Part shown: in pieces, positions 8,890 to 17,417 of the stretch
Numbering within the stretch: position 1 is the stretch's first letter
Layout of the letters: each line of letters begins with the position of its first letter
Assembly (NCBI GenBank): GCA_030616775.1
Contig: JAUWWQ010000017.1
Coordinates: 1 to 64,000 of the forward strand
Length of the DNA: 64,000 bases
Direction: 5' to 3'
DNA from: Planctomycetota bacterium
Lineage (GTDB): Bacteria; Planctomycetota; Phycisphaerae; UBA1845
Made by a program: the position numbers and the translations under genes
The notes under the pieces: generated by a model
What the model saw: the letters and a program-made list of their open reading frames with translations, nothing else
Databases searched by the model: none
Told to the model about the DNA's origin: nothing

Positions 8890-11265
8890 ATGTCACATTG
8901 GGGAGATTTGCAAAACCGTGCAGCGGGGAAGTGGCAGATGCCGCTTCTTGCGGTGTCGCTCATCTTATTGGCCGGAGCATTTCTCCGTGCCCGGCCCACC
9001 CCCACCCGACTTCCGTTCGATGAGGCAATCGAGCATCTGGAGGCACTGACATCGGGAGAACTCTATGATAGTGCGATCGAATTCGGCGATTCGCTCCTGG
9101 CCCGCGAAGGGAATACGGAGGCAGATCGCGCTTATGTCCACCTCCAGCTAGCCCGTGCTCGGTTTGGAGAGGCGCAGAGCCGGCGTGTTCGAACCGCCCA
9201 CGTGGGGCAGCAGATCGTCGAGCACTATCGGCATACAACCCCACACGCGCAGTCGCTTACTGCAGTTGACTTTCTGAATATGGGCCGGGCCTTCGAATGG
9301 CAAGGGCAGTTTGCAAACGCGCTGCAGCAATACGAGGAGGCCCTTGATCGCGGCGTCGAGCACCCCCTGGATCTGCGCAAGCACATGCTTTCGCTGAGGG
9401 TGAGCCGGCTAGAGACGCCTCCGGGGCGTTTGCTCGAACTCGTTGATGGTTTGCTGTCCGACGCCGGGAGTCGTCGGTTGGACATAGGGGTCTGGGCGAT
9501 CGAGCAAAAACTTGAACTCCTGGAGATACTGGGCAAACTCGACGAAGCCTCAACACTGCTGACCCGCAACCGGGAACGATTTCGCGCCTCCGATTGGCGT
9601 GATCGGTTTGCCTATCTGGAAGCGTGGCTGCTTTATAAGACGGGTCATTTCGACGAAGCCGAGCGGTATTTGCGTACGGTGCGGAACCGAGTGGATCGCG
9701 AGGATGAAGTCTACGCGATGACCGGCTGGCTGCTGGGTCGCGTGGTGCTCAGTGATGACGGTCCGCAACGACCGCAGGAGGCGTTGTCGTTCTTTTCCGA
9801 TGTCATACAGCACCACCCCGGCGGACCTTACGGGGTGGCAAGCCGTATCGGTTCGGCAGAAGCCCTGGCCATGTTGGCACGTCAAGCTGAGGCGATAGAC
9901 GTCTACCGGGCCGCAATCGAGGACATGGACTCACTGGCGGATCGGCGCCTGGTCAACCCAGGTGTATTGCGGGCATCGCTGGCGGTGATGGCCGAGGCTC
10001 AGCGGCAAGCAGGTTACCTGCGAGAGGCCGTTGAGTACTCCCGACTTGCGGTTGCGCTGGTCGATCCGGAGAGCGCCGAACAGGCTACGGTGTTTCTGCA
10101 ACAACTTGCACAGTTACAATCGCTATTTGCAGCTCATCTCGATGGAAAATCCGTAGCGAAACCCGGACCTGCGGAGCGGGTGATTGAAGCCTCGTCGAGA
10201 GAGGCACGTGGGATGTTCGCCGAGGCCGGTTCAACTCACCTGCAGATTGCACAGCTCAATGCCCTGAACGAGCGGCTTGCCGCCGAAGCGACCTGGCGAG
10301 CAGCCGAGTTGTACGCTCAGGCCGGTGATCGCAACCGTGCCGCGACACTCTATAGGGCATTTGCAGTGGAGCGCCCCCAACATCCGCTGGTACCCCGGGC
10401 TCTTTTGCGGGTCGGGCAGCTCCGACAGGTGTCGGGACAGCTAGATGCGGCCGTTAAAGCGTACCAGGAGTGTTACCGGCTGTTTCCGCGCACGCTCGAC
10501 GGCTCCCGGGCACTGGCCCCGTTGGCTCAGTGCTACCTGGCGATGGGGCCCGACTATGAGGAACTCACGGAGAAAACGCTGCGCGTGGTATTGGAAGGCT
10601 CGGAGGTTTTCACTCCCCGGGCACCGGAGTTTGTCGAAGCGTCATTCTTGCTCGGAGACGTGCTCAACCGGCGCGGTGATTTCGAGCGTGCCATCGCAAC
10701 CCTGGAAGAAGCGTTGGAGCGCTACCCCGACGACCCGCGAGTGTGGCGGGCTCGCTATCTGCTTGCGGACTCATACCGCAAGAGCGGTCTTGCCTTAAAG
10801 GCCGAGATCGCCGACGCCAAGTTCCCCAGCGAGATCGAGCAGATACGCGGTGACTCGATTTCCCGATTCCAGGCCGCGCAAGCGCTTTACCGCCGGTTGA
10901 TCGCGGAGTATCAGCTCCGCGACCCCACGGGGCTGAATCGACTCGAGAGGGTCTACCTGCGACATGCCACTCTCTACGAGGCGGACTGCTACTTCGAAAC
11001 GCAGGACTACCGGCGTGCCCTGAAGCTCTATGAAGAAGCGGCTGGGGAATACAGGGACACCTCCAGCGCCCTGGCGGCGTATGTTCAGATGATCAACAGC
11101 TACGTGTTCCTCGGCCAACCCGAGGAAGCAAGGGCGGCGCTGGCCCGCGCCTTGGTGCTGGTGGACGCCATACCCGATAAGCGCTTTGACACGGCCGTGT
11201 CCCCGGAAACGCGAGAAGACTGGAAACGATACTTCGAATGGCTGGGCCAATCCGAGCTGTTCTAG
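8890..11265 (+). CDS. Membrane-anchored TPR-repeat protein
   Basis: A protein of about 791 residues. A membrane anchor (MPLLAVSLILLAGAFL, near residues 15-32) is followed almost entirely by tetratricopeptide-like helical pairs, e.g. FEWQGQFANALQQYEEAL, FDEAERYLRTV, FERAIATLEEALERYPDDP and YRRALKLYEEAAGEY. It is probably an envelope scaffold. ATG 8890 is favoured because AGGA lies 8 bases upstream; ATG 8881 is nearby in frame, and the frame is open back to 8629 but with no protein-like sequence. It ends 12 bases before the flgN-like gene, so it may be co-transcribed with the flagellar locus. Confidence 0.8.
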   Translation: MSHWGDLQNRAAGKWQMPLLAVSLILLAGAFLRARPTPTRLPFDEAIEHLEALTSGELYDSAIEFGDSLLAREGNTEADRAYVHLQLARARFGEAQSRRVRTAHVGQQIVEHYRHTTPHAQSLTAVDFLNMGRAFEWQGQFANALQQYEEALDRGVEHPLDLRKHMLSLRVSRLETPPGRLLELVDGLLSDAGSRRLDIGVWAIEQKLELLEILGKLDEASTLLTRNRERFRASDWRDRFAYLEAWLLYKTGHFDEAERYLRTVRNRVDREDEVYAMTGWLLGRVVLSDDGPQRPQEALSFFSDVIQHHPGGPYGVASRIGSAEALAMLARQAEAIDVYRAAIEDMDSLADRRLVNPGVLRASLAVMAEAQRQAGYLREAVEYSRLAVALVDPESAEQATVFLQQLAQLQSLFAAHLDGKSVAKPGPAERVIEASSREARGMFAEAGSTHLQIAQLNALNERLAAEATWRAAELYAQAGDRNRAATLYRAFAVERPQHPLVPRALLRVGQLRQVSGQLDAAVKAYQECYRLFPRTLDGSRALAPLAQCYLAMGPDYEELTEKTLRVVLEGSEVFTPRAPEFVEASFLLGDVLNRRGDFERAIATLEEALERYPDDPRVWRARYLLADSYRKSGLALKAEIADAKFPSEIEQIRGDSISRFQAAQALYRRLIAEYQLRDPTGLNRLERVYLRHATLYEADCYFETQDYRRALKLYEEAAGEYRDTSSALAAYVQMINSYVFLGQPEEARAALARALVLVDAIPDKRFDTAVSPETREDWKRYFEWLGQSELF

Positions 11266-11277
11266 GCTTTGCGAGCG

Positions 11278-11766
11278 ATGACTATGAGGTCGGTCGACGA
11301 TACGCCGGTTGATGCGCCGGATCTACCGGATGGAGTCCTGGATCTGCTTCGCGAGCAGGCTTCGCTCTATGCGAAGTTGGAGTCTATGGCGGGGCGGCAG
11401 CGTTCACTGGTTACGGAGGACGATGTCGGCCCGCTGCTCGGGCTGCTGGCGGACCGCCAGAGACTGTCGGCGCAACTGACCAAGCTAAGCACCCGGCTTG
11501 CGCCCGTTCGCCGTGAATGGGAGACGTGCCGCAGGTGTCTTTCGCCGGCCCAGCAGGCCGAGGCGGACCGATTGCTTAGCGACGCCGGTGGGCGGCTGCG
11601 ACGGATTATCGAGAGTGACGAGCAGGATGCCAGAGTGTTGTCCGGGCGAAAGCAGGCCGTCACCACGGCGCTGCAAGCGACGCACTCGACGAATCAGGCG
11701 CTCCGAGCGTACCGGGCTCCGACCGGCCGGTCCGACCGTTTGGATTGCGTCGATGAAGGAGCTTGA
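11278..11766 (+). CDS. flgN: FlgN-like flagellar export chaperone
   Basis: A 162-residue helical protein with the FlgN-type pattern: a heptad-rich helix carrying LLREQASLYAKLESMAGRQR and a second block LLGLLADRQRLSAQLTKL. FlgN proteins hold hook-associated proteins for the flagellar export gate. The family is weakly conserved, so position at the head of a flagellar locus carries part of the weight. An in-frame TTG at 11269 is less likely than ATG 11278. The stop overlaps the region just before the kinase start. Confidence 0.62.
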   Translation: MTMRSVDDTPVDAPDLPDGVLDLLREQASLYAKLESMAGRQRSLVTEDDVGPLLGLLADRQRLSAQLTKLSTRLAPVRREWETCRRCLSPAQQAEADRLLSDAGGRLRRIIESDEQDARVLSGRKQAVTTALQATHSTNQALRAYRAPTGRSDRLDCVDEGA

Positions 11767-11774
11767 TCACGAAA

Positions 11775-12638
11775 ATGCCATCCACTGTCGGGACGGAACC
11801 CGATCTGGCCACAATCATCCAAGCGTACAACGATGTAACTGAGCGTCTCAAGCACTCCCATGAGGCCCTCGCCCGGGAGGTGTGCCGCCTTCGAGAAGAG
11901 CTGCAGTGGAAAAACAAGGAGCTGCAGCGCCGTGAGCGACTGGCATCGTTGGGTGAGATGGCCGCAGGTGTGGCCCATGAAATCCGCAATCCACTGGGTG
12001 GGATTGGCTTGTACGCGTCGCTGCTGGAGCGCGATCTAACGGACAGGCCAAAACAACTCGAGCTGGTGCGGAAAATGTCGGCCGGCATTTCAAACTTGGA
12101 AAGCACCGTGGGCGATATCCTTGCGTTTGCGGGCGATGCCGAGCTGGATGTGCAACGGGTCGTGGTAGGGAAGATCCTGCAAGATGCACTCGCACAGACC
12201 ATGCCTAAGGCGGAAACGTCAGACATTGCGATCGAGATCGACCCGATGCTGCTGTCTGTGGAGTTGCTCTGCGATGCGGGGCAGATAACGCGAGCGATGA
12301 TCAATCTGATACTCAATGCCCTCGAGGCAGTTGAGGGGAATGGGAGTGTCTGGATCCGCCGCGACGATCGAGACGTGGGTAAGGGTCTGCTTCGCGTTGT
12401 CGTGGAGGACACCGGCCGGGGGATCCCGCCGGAGCTGCTCAATCGGATCTTCGATCCGTTCTTTACCACGAAAGACACCGGGACCGGCTTGGGCCTGGCG
12501 ATCGTACACCGGATTGCGGAAGCCAACGGAGGCTCTGTAAGCGCGGGCAACCGCGCTGACGGCGGGGCGGCGTTCGTGTTGTCAGTCCCGCTGGCCGGCT
12601 ACGGGAATGAGACAGACGTTGTGGGAGGGCACGAATAA
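11775..12638 (+). CDS. Sensor histidine kinase, FlrB/AtoS-like
   Basis: A 287-residue cytoplasmic kinase with no membrane segment. A coiled-coil (residues 25-55) leads into the H-box LASLGEMAAGVAHEIRNPLG, with the phosphorylated His at 68. The ATPase domain has an N-box (NLILNALEAV), G1 (EDTGRGIP), F-box (FDPFFTTK) and G2 (GTGLGLAIV). The lack of a sensor domain resembles FlrB/FleS-type flagellar kinases. The gene ends directly against its NtrC-type partner (TAA then ATG), so they should form a pair driving sigma-54 flagellar promoters. Confidence 0.88.
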   Translation: MPSTVGTEPDLATIIQAYNDVTERLKHSHEALAREVCRLREELQWKNKELQRRERLASLGEMAAGVAHEIRNPLGGIGLYASLLERDLTDRPKQLELVRKMSAGISNLESTVGDILAFAGDAELDVQRVVVGKILQDALAQTMPKAETSDIAIEIDPMLLSVELLCDAGQITRAMINLILNALEAVEGNGSVWIRRDDRDVGKGLLRVVVEDTGRGIPPELLNRIFDPFFTTKDTGTGLGLAIVHRIAEANGGSVSAGNRADGGAAFVLSVPLAGYGNETDVVGGHE

Positions 12639-14033
12639 ATGGCCCACATTTGCGTTGTAGATGACACGGAAATCCTGAGGGACTCGCTGTCCGAGGCGCT
12701 GACCCGTGAGGATCACACGGTCAGCACGTTCGGGGATCCGGTGGAAGCGTTAGTGGAGATCAAGGGCAACCGCTTCGACCTGATTCTAGCTGACTTGAAG
12801 ATGCCGCGGATGGACGGACTGATGCTGATTCGAGAAGTCCGAGCGGCTGGGTGCGACACGCCGGTCATCATGATGACTGCGTACGCCACAGTATCGACCG
12901 CGGTCGAGGCTATGAAGCTCGGTGCGTTCGACTATATGCAAAAGCCATTTGACTCCGACACGGTAACCGTTGTGGTCGAACGGACTCTGGAGCACGCCCG
13001 TCTGCGTCGGGAGAACGAAGCCCTCCGGGCGTCAGTTGATGATCTGCGCCGGTATCGCCTCCTCGTCGGATCCGGTTCAGCCATGACAGCGCTGCGACGG
13101 CAACTGGATCAAGTGTCAAAGAGCAACGCAACGGTTTTGATAACCGGCGAGTCGGGCACGGGAAAGGAACTGGTGACCTCGTACATACATGGAAAGTCTC
13201 CGCGTGCGGATAGGCCCATGTTGTGTCTGAACTGTGCGGCACTGTCGACCAATCTCACGGAAAGTGAGCTTTTCGGGCACGAACGCGGGGCATTTACCGG
13301 GGCGGACCGTACGCGGAAGGGCCGCTTCGAACTGGCCGATGGTGCAACGCTTCTGCTCGACGAAATCTCGGAGATGGCCTTGCCCTTACAGGCCAAATTG
13401 CTCCGGGTTCTTCAGGGAAAGGAGTTTGAGCGGGTCGGCAGCAGCGTTACTCGCCGGGTTGATGTTCGTGTGATCGCCACAACGAATCGTAACCTGGAGG
13501 ACTGGGTCGCTCGCAAGCGATTTCGTGATGATCTGTATTACCGTCTTAATGTCTTGCCCGTGTCAGTCCCGCCGCTGCGCGACCGCGCCGAGGACATCGA
13601 GGAACTCGTAGAGTACTTCCTCGAGCAAGCGAGGGTTCAAGAGGGTTGCGGGCCGCTGAAGGTGGCTCCGGAGGCCATGCGGTTGTTGGCCGGCTACAAC
13701 TGGCCCGGCAACGTCCGCGAGCTGGAGAACCTGTGCCTTCGCGCAGCCACTTTGTGCATGAGCGACACGATCACCGCGGAGCTGATCGAGCCGTGGCTGC
13801 GCCTCAGCGACCCATCGTTGGAAGGGCTGGGGCCGTTACGTGAAGGGCGGATGCTGGAAGACGTCGAACGGAGGCTCATCGAGCGGACGCTCGCCAGGTT
13901 CAACGGTCACCGTGCCAAGACGGCCAGAGCGTTGGGCATGGGTGTCCGAACGTTGGGCATGAAGCTCAAGCAGTGGCGGGAAGAGGCTGAGGAACAACAA
14001 CGTACGATGGTGGCAACGGCTGTCGACGCGTGA
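12639..14033 (+). CDS. Sigma-54-dependent response regulator, FlrC/NtrC type
   Basis: A 464-residue activator in three parts. The receiver domain has phospho-acceptor D52 (ADLKMPRMDG). The AAA+ domain has Walker A GESGTGKE (170-177), the sigma-54 contact loop GAFTGA (217-222) and a LLLDEISEM Walker B. A Fis-type helix-turn-helix ends the protein (LARFNGHRAKTARALGMGVRTL). It should bind enhancers and open sigma-54 promoters when phosphorylated by the kinase encoded immediately upstream. The ATG follows the kinase stop with GGAGGG about 9 bases before it. Its position before flgB points to control of early and middle flagellar genes. Confidence 0.93.
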   Translation: MAHICVVDDTEILRDSLSEALTREDHTVSTFGDPVEALVEIKGNRFDLILADLKMPRMDGLMLIREVRAAGCDTPVIMMTAYATVSTAVEAMKLGAFDYMQKPFDSDTVTVVVERTLEHARLRRENEALRASVDDLRRYRLLVGSGSAMTALRRQLDQVSKSNATVLITGESGTGKELVTSYIHGKSPRADRPMLCLNCAALSTNLTESELFGHERGAFTGADRTRKGRFELADGATLLLDEISEMALPLQAKLLRVLQGKEFERVGSSVTRRVDVRVIATTNRNLEDWVARKRFRDDLYYRLNVLPVSVPPLRDRAEDIEELVEYFLEQARVQEGCGPLKVAPEAMRLLAGYNWPGNVRELENLCLRAATLCMSDTITAELIEPWLRLSDPSLEGLGPLREGRMLEDVERRLIERTLARFNGHRAKTARALGMGVRTLGMKLKQWREEAEEQQRTMVATAVDA

Positions 14034-14156
14034 GTCTAACCGCGCCCATGCCGGAGGCCCGCCCTTATCGCGCAAGAATTGCCGATGCGCAAAAAGTGCC
14101 GGTATCACGGTGCACGACCAGGATGTTTTCAGGTTGAAAACGGTGATTGGCGTGGG

Positions 14157-14173
14157 TGGTACAGGCCGTGCAA
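14157..14173 (+). promoter_or_regulatory. Candidate sigma-54 promoter upstream of flgB
   Basis: TGGTACAGGCCGTGCAA keeps the invariant GG-N10-GC spacing of -24/-12 elements and matches the consensus TGGCACG-N4-TTGC apart from three positions. Transcription would start near 14182, about 70 bases before flgB. Support comes from the sigma-54 activator encoded just upstream. I could not identify enhancer sites. Confidence 0.45.
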
Positions 14174-14254
14174 ACAGGGGGTACGCCCTGGGGCTGGTCC
14201 GCACACAGATCGCTGTATTTATGCAGCGAAGTGCTGGTGCGGCTGGAGTTTGGA

Positions 14255-14692
14255 ATGTTCGTGTCGTCCGTGACAGAACGGGGTGCAACGCCCGCGCTGG
14301 TCAAGACCCTGGTTTATAACCAGGCCAGGCTCAAGATGATCGCCGAGAATGTGGCGAACATCCACACGCCCGGCTATCGCGCCAAGCGGCTGGACGCCAA
14401 GGCATTCCAGCGAGCATTGCGCGAGGCTCTTGATGCTCACGGCGGCGACCCGAATAAGCCCTTTGTGGTCAAGGTCGGTGGTGAGGTGCAAACCGACCGG
14501 AATGGACATCTGTGCATCACGCCGACGGAAAGGCCCGTAGAGAACGTTCTGTTCCACGACGGCACCAATATATCACTCGAGCGGGAAATGGCCGACCTCG
14601 CCGAGACAGGAATGACTCATGAACTTGCCACGGCGCTTTTGCGTGATCGGTTCGAGCTGCTACACAAGGCGATTCGCGGGACCGTCGGATAG
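14255..14692 (+). CDS. flgB: Flagellar proximal rod protein FlgB
   Basis: A 145-residue rod protein with the typical N-terminal region LVYNQARLKMIAENVANIHTPGYRAKRLD and a C-terminal helix carrying MTHELATALLRDRFELL. FlgB forms part of the proximal rod in the periplasm and is exported by the flagellar apparatus. The start at 14255 has TGGAG at 14244-14248; an in-frame ATG at 14147 would add residues unlike FlgB and would start upstream of the sigma-54 element. flgC follows 13 bases later. Confidence 0.93.
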   Translation: MFVSSVTERGATPALVKTLVYNQARLKMIAENVANIHTPGYRAKRLDAKAFQRALREALDAHGGDPNKPFVVKVGGEVQTDRNGHLCITPTERPVENVLFHDGTNISLEREMADLAETGMTHELATALLRDRFELLHKAIRGTVG

Positions 14693-14705
14693 TAGGACAT
14701 AGGCT

Positions 14706-15125
14706 ATGTTCGGTGCCTTGGATATTAGCACGTCGGCGCTTGTGGCCTATCGGGCGAACCTCGATGTGATCGCCGGTAACATTGCGATGAAGGACGCCGT
14801 GAAATACGAAAATGGGGAGGCTACTCCCTACCGTCGGCTGGTTGCGCTGTTCGCGCCCGGTGATCCGTCACGCGGCCGGGGTACACCGGGCGTGCATGTG
14901 GCGGCGATCGTTGAAGACCCGTCGCCGTTCGGTTTGCGCTGGGATCCGAGCCATGTGCATGCGATCAAGGAGGGAAAGAATAAGGGCTATGTTCGCGTTT
15001 CCAACGTGGACTATCACACGGAGATGGTCAACGCGATGACCGCCGCTCGGGCGTACGAAGCCAACGTAACGGTGATGGAAATGGCCAAGTCGATGGCGGC
15101 CAGCACATTGAGGTTGATTGCATGA
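14706..15125 (+). CDS. flgC: Flagellar rod protein FlgC
   Basis: A 139-residue rod protein. The N-terminus (ALDISTSALVAYRANLDVIAGNIA) is the FlgC form of the rod signature, slightly divergent from the common NIAN. The C-terminus (VDYHTEMVNAMTAARAYEANVTVME) is canonical. It builds the proximal rod with FlgB and FliE. AGGACATAGG precedes the ATG. Confidence 0.93.
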   Translation: MFGALDISTSALVAYRANLDVIAGNIAMKDAVKYENGEATPYRRLVALFAPGDPSRGRGTPGVHVAAIVEDPSPFGLRWDPSHVHAIKEGKNKGYVRVSNVDYHTEMVNAMTAARAYEANVTVMEMAKSMAASTLRLIA

Positions 15126-15151
15126 ATACACATTTGCATACCGTGCGCCTT

Positions 15152-15246
15152 GAGCCGTGGGCTTTAGAGCAGACTCGGATTTTGTGTATCGCTCGACCCC
15201 CCTCGTTCCCCCCTTGGCAAGGGGGGATGAAAGGGGGGTTCCGCTA
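15152..15246. repeat. Mosaic of dispersed repeats between flgC and fliE
   Basis: Three repeat pieces adjoin here. Bases 15152-15166 match the reverse complement of 47190-47204 (one arm of the cloverleaf repeat) at 14 of 15. Bases 15165-15187 match 39745-39767 exactly, and the similarity continues a few bases. Bases 15208-15226 form a perfect stem-loop (CCCCCCTTG, G, CAAGGGGGG) followed by more G-rich sequence. No open frame spans the stretch. It splits the flagellar operon without an obvious terminator. Confidence 0.7.
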
Positions 15247-15298
15247 CGCGGTATCCGAGAATGCTTTAGCCCCGCGCGGATAGTCATTCACCAGGAGA

Positions 15299-15619
15299 AT
15301 GGCCCAGATGACCGACCCGATCCAAATGCCTAACCCGATCGAACCGGTAAAACCCGCGGCAGCGACACCCCAGGCGATGCCAACCACCGCCGTGGAGGGC
15401 AAGGACTTCAAGTCGATCCTGCTGGACAGTCTGGAAGAAGTGAACCGGTTGCAGACTGAAGCGGATCAGGGTGTTCAGCGATTGTTGACCGGTGAAACGG
15501 ACAACGTGGCGGAAGTGCTCGCAGCGGTGAATAAGGCCGGTGTCGCGTTCGATCTGTTGATGGAGATTCGAAACAAGCTGACCGATGCGTATCGGGAAAT
15601 CAAGGAGATGCGTCTCTAA
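15299..15619 (+). CDS. fliE: Flagellar hook-basal body protein FliE
   Basis: A 106-residue protein with the FliE C-terminal half: DFKSILLDSLEEVNRLQTEA, TGETDNVAEVLAAVNKAGVAF and LLMEIRNKLTDAYREI. FliE joins the MS ring to the proximal rod. AGGAG sits at 15293-15297, too close to ATG 15299, so translation may begin at the in-frame ATG at 15308. The N-terminus is Pro/Ala-rich. Confidence 0.92.
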   Translation: MAQMTDPIQMPNPIEPVKPAAATPQAMPTTAVEGKDFKSILLDSLEEVNRLQTEADQGVQRLLTGETDNVAEVLAAVNKAGVAFDLLMEIRNKLTDAYREIKEMRL

Positions 15620-15728
15620 CCGTAACCGTGTTACGATAGGGGAATCCTACAGGTTTTGTCAACGTGGCTGGGGTGCGGCGCCGGCATTGGAGGGCTGGGC
15701 GCCTCAGCCGACGATGGTGTGATAAGCG

Positions 15729-17414
15729 ATGGATCGACTCCGCCAATTGTTGAATGCCATCTCCACTCAGCTAAGCGTACTTACCGTGTCGCAGCGCTTG
15801 GCAATCGGGCTGTGTGCCGCTCTTGTCGCCGGGTCGCTGCTGTGGCTGGTGCAGTGGTCGACTACGCCCGAGTTGGTTCAGTTGGTCACGCACGATTTCA
15901 GCTACGACGAGCTTGACGCGGCTGAGCAGTCCCTAAAGGCCAACAACGTTCCCTACGACATTCGGGGCAGTAAGGTCTATGTTCGAGCGAGCGAGCGACA
16001 CAATGCGCTGCGCTTGATACACGCTGCGGATGCCCTGCCGGAAGGGAGTCTGTTCGACATGGAGGCGGTGGTTACGGATACGAACCCTTTCCAATCTCCA
16101 GAGGCCCGAGCGTATGCCCAGACCTATGCCAAGGGCAATGAGCTGGCCAAGATCATTGTCACCTCACCGGCAGTGAACAAGGCAGCAGTGATCATCAACC
16201 CGGTGACGAAACGCCGGCTGGGCGGAGTCACCGATGTTCCCACTGCGTCGGTGACGGTCACGCTGGCGAAGGGTAAGGAGATGGTGCACGAGATGGTGGA
16301 GGGGTTTGCCAAACTGGTGGCCGGTGCCGTCGCCGGGCTCAAGCCGCATAACGTCTACATCACGGATGCCCGGACGTTGAGGTCTTACAGCCTGCCTCAC
16401 CCTGACGATGCCGTCAGCTTCAACTTGCTGAGCATGATCAAACGCCGCGAGGAGCACTATCGTTCCAAGATCCTCAGCAAGCTTGCCGACATCCCTGGGG
16501 TCCAGGTGGCGGTCAGCGTCGAACTGGACATGAGCAAGCGCGTAACCCAGAGCATCAAACACGATCTGCCGCAACCCAAGGTGGAGACGTCGACTTCCAC
16601 CGAACAGTCGTCCCCCTTCCAGCCGACCGAACCGGGAGTACAGGCCAATTTGGGTCAGGCCTTGACTGCGGCGACCGCGGGCGAAACGGGGTCGACCGAA
16701 GAGACCATGGTCGAAAACTTCGAACCCAAACTCAGCCGGACCGAAACCGTCGAACAGATGCCGTTTGCCACCACGAAGATTACCGCGGCCATCGGCATCC
16801 CGCGGAGTTTCATCATTGGCGTCTATAAGGCTCAGCATCCTGAAGTTACCGACGACCCCAAGGACAACGATCCGACTTTTGTAGGCGTCCGAGACGCCCA
16901 GGTGGCACGCGTTAAGTCGAGCGTCGAGAAGATCGTCATGGCTAAACGGGCCGAGGATGTGGAAGTCGATGTTTATCCCGATATGGAATGGACCGCAGAC
17001 GGAGGCGTTTGGAGTCGTGCGCCGGGCGAAGTGGCCCGGGCCCAGCAGGGCGGAGAGGGGCTCGACGCTTTGGGGCTCGTGCGTGCATACGCGCCGCAAG
17101 CTGGTCTGGCGACACTGGCGCTGGTAAGCCTGCTTTTGATAACGCGGATGGTCCGCAAATCCTCGGAGATGGTTGCTCCACGCGGGCGGCGTGCGGCAGG
17201 ACCGGTGAAACCGCACGGGGAGGAGCCGCTGCTTGCCGTTGGCGCGGCACCTGTAGGACAAGCAGAGGTCTCGAAGGGCATGCTGGCGGGCAAGGAGGTC
17301 GATGCGGCTACTCTGCGCTCCCAGGATCTAGCCCGCGAAGTGTCCACAATGGTGGAGGAGGATCCGGCAGGTGCGGCGGAGTTGATCCGCCGCTGGGTCC
17401 AGGAATCTCAGTAA
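15729..17414 (+). CDS. fliF: Flagellar MS-ring protein FliF
   Basis: A 561-residue inner-membrane ring protein. It has an N-terminal membrane helix (residues 23-43), a ring-building YscJ/FliF domain (ELVQLVTHDFSYDELDAAEQSL; DTNPFQSPEARAYAQTYAKGNELAK), a variable periplasmic part and a second membrane helix near residues 460-477 (LATLALVSLLLITRMV). The cytoplasmic tail (TLRSQDLAREVSTMVEEDPAGAAELIRRWVQE) is the FliG-binding region. fliG begins 3 bases after the stop. Confidence 0.95.
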   Translation: MDRLRQLLNAISTQLSVLTVSQRLAIGLCAALVAGSLLWLVQWSTTPELVQLVTHDFSYDELDAAEQSLKANNVPYDIRGSKVYVRASERHNALRLIHAADALPEGSLFDMEAVVTDTNPFQSPEARAYAQTYAKGNELAKIIVTSPAVNKAAVIINPVTKRRLGGVTDVPTASVTVTLAKGKEMVHEMVEGFAKLVAGAVAGLKPHNVYITDARTLRSYSLPHPDDAVSFNLLSMIKRREEHYRSKILSKLADIPGVQVAVSVELDMSKRVTQSIKHDLPQPKVETSTSTEQSSPFQPTEPGVQANLGQALTAATAGETGSTEETMVENFEPKLSRTETVEQMPFATTKITAAIGIPRSFIIGVYKAQHPEVTDDPKDNDPTFVGVRDAQVARVKSSVEKIVMAKRAEDVEVDVYPDMEWTADGGVWSRAPGEVARAQQGGEGLDALGLVRAYAPQAGLATLALVSLLLITRMVRKSSEMVAPRGRRAAGPVKPHGEEPLLAVGAAPVGQAEVSKGMLAGKEVDAATLRSQDLAREVSTMVEEDPAGAAELIRRWVQESQ

Positions 17415-17417
17415 GAG

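Noticed and set aside
15208-15226. C6/G6 stem-loop as a terminator
   Set aside because: No T-run follows on either strand, and the motif is surrounded by other dispersed repeats.
16164-17261. Long minus-strand frame opposite fliF
   Set aside because: It is a shadow of fliF with a His/Gly/Arg-rich translation and no domain.
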